A DNA stretch of 62,302 nucleotides, from contig NZ_JAAKZF010000034.1 of assembly GCF_011045125.1 (NCBI RefSeq), positions 1-62,302 of the forward strand, given 5' to 3'. A model generated the notes under the pieces. That model was not told the DNA's origin and ran no database searches. It saw only the letters and a program-made list of their open reading frames with translations. The stretch comes from Allomesorhizobium camelthorni (GTDB taxonomy: Bacteria > Pseudomonadota > Alphaproteobacteria > Rhizobiales > Rhizobiaceae). Shown piece by piece: positions 60,302-62,302 of this stretch (within the stretch, counting starts at the first letter, position 1; the number at the start of each line of letters is the position of its first letter). A program made the position numbers and the translations under genes.

Positions 60302-61716
60302 CGGACGAGACATTCCAGCAACAACCCCGACGGCGAGCTTCGCCGATGAGTTTCGGCCCACGCTCGCTGACCTTCCGCGTCATCGCATTTTCCACGGTAT
60401 GGGCGATCGTGGCGCTGGTCGTCATCTACACGGTCATCGCCGCACTCTATCGCCAGACCAGCGAACGCGGCTTCGACAGCCTGCTTTCAGCGCATCTGTT
60501 CAACCTGATCGGCTCGGTCGGCGTTTCGGCGGCGGGCGAACTGACCGGTGGTCCCAATCTCGGCGATCTGCGCTTTTCGCGGCCGAATTCGGGCTGGTAC
60601 TGGGCCGTGGAACCGGTGTCGCGCGGCCTGACGGGCGAATTGCGCTCGCCGTCGATGACCAGGGCCATTCCTTCGCCGAGCGCGGAGCAGGCGCCCTTCA
60701 ACGCCGATTTCCAGCGAAATTATGCGACCGACGGCATCGAGGGCGAGGAACTGGAGGTTCTCGAAAGCGAGTTCGTGCTCGATCAGCAGAACCGCGTCGG
60801 CCGTTTCAGGGTGATGGGCAACCGCAGCGAACTCGAGGAGGAGATCGCCCTCTTCGAGTGGCGCCTTTTCACCTATCTGTCGCTGTTCGGCGCCGGCATG
60901 ATCGCCATCAACGCGGCCGCCATCCTGCTGGGGCTGCGGCCGCTGAGCCGGGTCCGCACCTCGCTGGCCCTGGTGCGGCAGGGAACGGCGCAGCGGCTGG
61001 ACGGCCGCTTTCCCGCCGAGATCGAACCGCTGGCCAATGAGACCAACGCACTGATCGAGAACAACCGCCGCATCGTCGAGCGCTCGCGCACGCAGGTCGG
61101 CAATCTCGCCCATTCGCTTAAAACGCCGCTGGCCGTGCTGTTGAACGAAGGCCGGGCGCTGGGCGGCGATAAGGGCAGGCTGATCGCCGACCAGGCGGCG
61201 TCGATGCAGAGCCAGGTGGAGCACTATCTGCAGCGCGCCCGCGTCGCCGCCCAGCGCGACAGCGTCGTCTATCGCACGCCGGTGGCGCCCTTGCTCAAGC
61301 GCATGGCGCGGGTGATGGAGAAGCTCAACCCCAGGACGAAGCTCTCGCTGCGCCTGCCGGCGATGGATCTGGTTTTTGCCGGCGAGCGCGAGGATCTCGA
61401 GGAAATCGTCGGCAATCTGCTGGAGAACGCGATGAAATGGGCGCGCGGCGCGGTGACCATATCGGCCGAGCCGCTGAAGGGCGGCGCCGCCAGCATGTTC
61501 GCCATCGCGATCGAGGATGACGGGCCCGGCATTCCGGAGGAGAAGGCGCGCGAGGCGCTGAAGCGCGGCAGGCGGCTGGATGAAACCAAGCCGGGCAGCG
61601 GGCTGGGGCTGGCCATCGTCGCCGACCTGGTCAACGAATATGGCGGCCGGCTGCTGCTGGAGCGGTCGGCCATGGGCGGGCTGAAGGCGATCGTGCAGCT
61701 TCGCAGCGTCCAGTAG
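60298..61716 (+). CDS. feuQ: sensor histidine kinase, FeuQ-like
   Basis: 472 residues from a GTG. Two transmembrane helices (about 27-48 and 185-215) enclose a periplasmic sensor of ~140 residues, followed by HAMP, His272 in QVGNLAHSLKTPLAVLLNEG, and the ATPase domain (NLLENAMKW, DDGPGIPEE, GSGLGLAIVADLV). The LAHSLKTPLAVL H-box is that of the PhoQ/FeuQ group. Pairs with the preceding regulator. Confidence 0.87.
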   Translation: MTDETFQQQPRRRASPMSFGPRSLTFRVIAFSTVWAIVALVVIYTVIAALYRQTSERGFDSLLSAHLFNLIGSVGVSAAGELTGGPNLGDLRFSRPNSGWYWAVEPVSRGLTGELRSPSMTRAIPSPSAEQAPFNADFQRNYATDGIEGEELEVLESEFVLDQQNRVGRFRVMGNRSELEEEIALFEWRLFTYLSLFGAGMIAINAAAILLGLRPLSRVRTSLALVRQGTAQRLDGRFPAEIEPLANETNALIENNRRIVERSRTQVGNLAHSLKTPLAVLLNEGRALGGDKGRLIADQAASMQSQVEHYLQRARVAAQRDSVVYRTPVAPLLKRMARVMEKLNPRTKLSLRLPAMDLVFAGEREDLEEIVGNLLENAMKWARGAVTISAEPLKGGAASMFAIAIEDDGPGIPEEKAREALKRGRRLDETKPGSGLGLAIVADLVNEYGGRLLLERSAMGGLKAIVQLRSVQ

Positions 61717-61828
61717 AGATTTTGCATATGATTCCGGCCCCATCGCCGGCCAAATTTCGGCCAAACATCGACACTATCGCAACGCCACTTCCTTGCGGTT
61801 GCGGCATATTTCTCTATTGGTGATTTGC

Positions 61829-62290
61829 ATGAAAATTCGCGCGGCGTTCGTTGCCGGCTCGCTGGCCATATCCGGCTGTACGACGACGGGCCTGGGCACC
61901 GCGGGTGTGGGCTCGGCTGCGAGCGGGCTGGCTAACAAAATCACTGGCGGCGACGATGGCGGCAGCGGCAAGGTGGCCGCAACGATTATCGCCGCAATGA
62001 ATGGCGGACTTGTCGGCGGTCAGATCGGTGCGGGGATGGATGAACGCGACCGGCGCATCGCGCTCGAAGCCGAGTATCGCGCCCTCGAATACACGCAGAG
62101 CGGCCAGCCCGCGACCTGGAAAAGCGACCGGTCGGGCCGGCATGGCACCGTGGTTGCGGCGCAGCCCTACCGCGTCGGCTCGCAGGACTGCCGCCAGTAC
62201 AGCCATACGGTGTTCTTCTCCGGCCAATCGCGCAATGCGCGCGGCACTGCTTGCCGTAACCCGGACGGGAGCTGGACGCCGCTGACGTGA
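61829..62290 (+). CDS. 17-kDa-antigen-like outer membrane lipoprotein
   Basis: 153 residues. Lipobox in SLAISGCTTTG, then a Gly/Ala-rich segment with GGLVGGQIGAGMDERDRRIA, and a C-terminal domain (YRVGSQDCRQYSHTVFFSG, GTACRNPDGSW) of the RT0821/Lpp0805 surface protein family. Located at the outer membrane. ATG 61829 is chosen because it starts the signal peptide. Confidence 0.85.
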   Translation: MKIRAAFVAGSLAISGCTTTGLGTAGVGSAASGLANKITGGDDGGSGKVAATIIAAMNGGLVGGQIGAGMDERDRRIALEAEYRALEYTQSGQPATWKSDRSGRHGTVVAAQPYRVGSQDCRQYSHTVFFSGQSRNARGTACRNPDGSWTPLT

Positions 62291-62302
62291 GATTCAGGTG
62301 AG

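Overview
The window reads as a high-GC alphaproteobacterial chromosome, most likely Hyphomicrobiales (Rhizobiales) and close to Mesorhizobium/Phyllobacteriaceae. The support is a MucR/Ros regulator, a stand-alone DnaA domain IV protein next to a DUF6456 protein, DUF1491, DUF2336 and DUF5330 family genes, a FeuPQ-like two-component pair and a gene-transfer-agent (GTA) type head-tail cluster. No rRNA, tRNA or CRISPR array was recognised.

Layout. 0.1-7.4 kb: housekeeping and redox genes (HAD hydrolase, aminotransferase, Fe/Mn superoxide dismutase, exported MBL hydrolase, cytochrome c-prime plus diheme cytochrome c, oligopeptidase B). 7.4-18.5 kb: core regulatory and envelope genes (MucR, DnaA-domain protein, SufE, DivJ/PleC-like kinase with a peptidoglycan-binding partner, DUF2336, DUF1254/DUF1214). 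18.5-20.7 kb: bifunctional penicillin-binding protein. 20.9-34.8 kb: an accessory region of tandem DUF1326 paralogs, a copper/periplasmic metal set (multicopper oxidase, DUF411, small Met-rich membrane peptide, cytochrome c, SCO), a divergent merR / merT-merP-GDCCVxC-disulfide reductase operon, and a DUF899 neighbourhood. Dispersed palindromic elements and gene-end remnants are scattered through it. 34.8-38.8 kb: envelope genes (DUF922 protease, DUF2778/Tlde1-like, amidohydrolase). 39.2-41.4 kb: a low-oxygen-looking patch with a flavodoxin, a decayed cytochrome c and a two-gene membrane operon, with two perfect FNR/FixK boxes. 41.6-43.2 kb: an IS1182-type insertion sequence.

43.4-59.0 kb is an apparently intact GTA-type structural cluster in the canonical order: small terminase-like, large terminase, portal, membrane protein, prohead protease, capsid, connector, head closure, tail terminator, major tail protein, chaperones, short tape measure, DUF2460, DUF2163, NlpC/P60 and the 1287-residue baseplate protein. 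Nearly all its junctions are overlaps or tiny gaps. The five longer gaps are all filled by hairpin-forming or tandem short repeats of different families, the most striking being 18 perfect 8-bp units. The window closes with a small exported protein (FeuN candidate), a FeuP/FeuQ-like pair and a 17-kDa-antigen-type lipoprotein.

The most unusual points are the repeat-filled GTA gaps, an in-frame palindromic-repeat insertion in the portal gene, three dispersed palindrome families, a mer operon without a canonical MerA, and the two FixK boxes flanking the decayed cytochrome locus.
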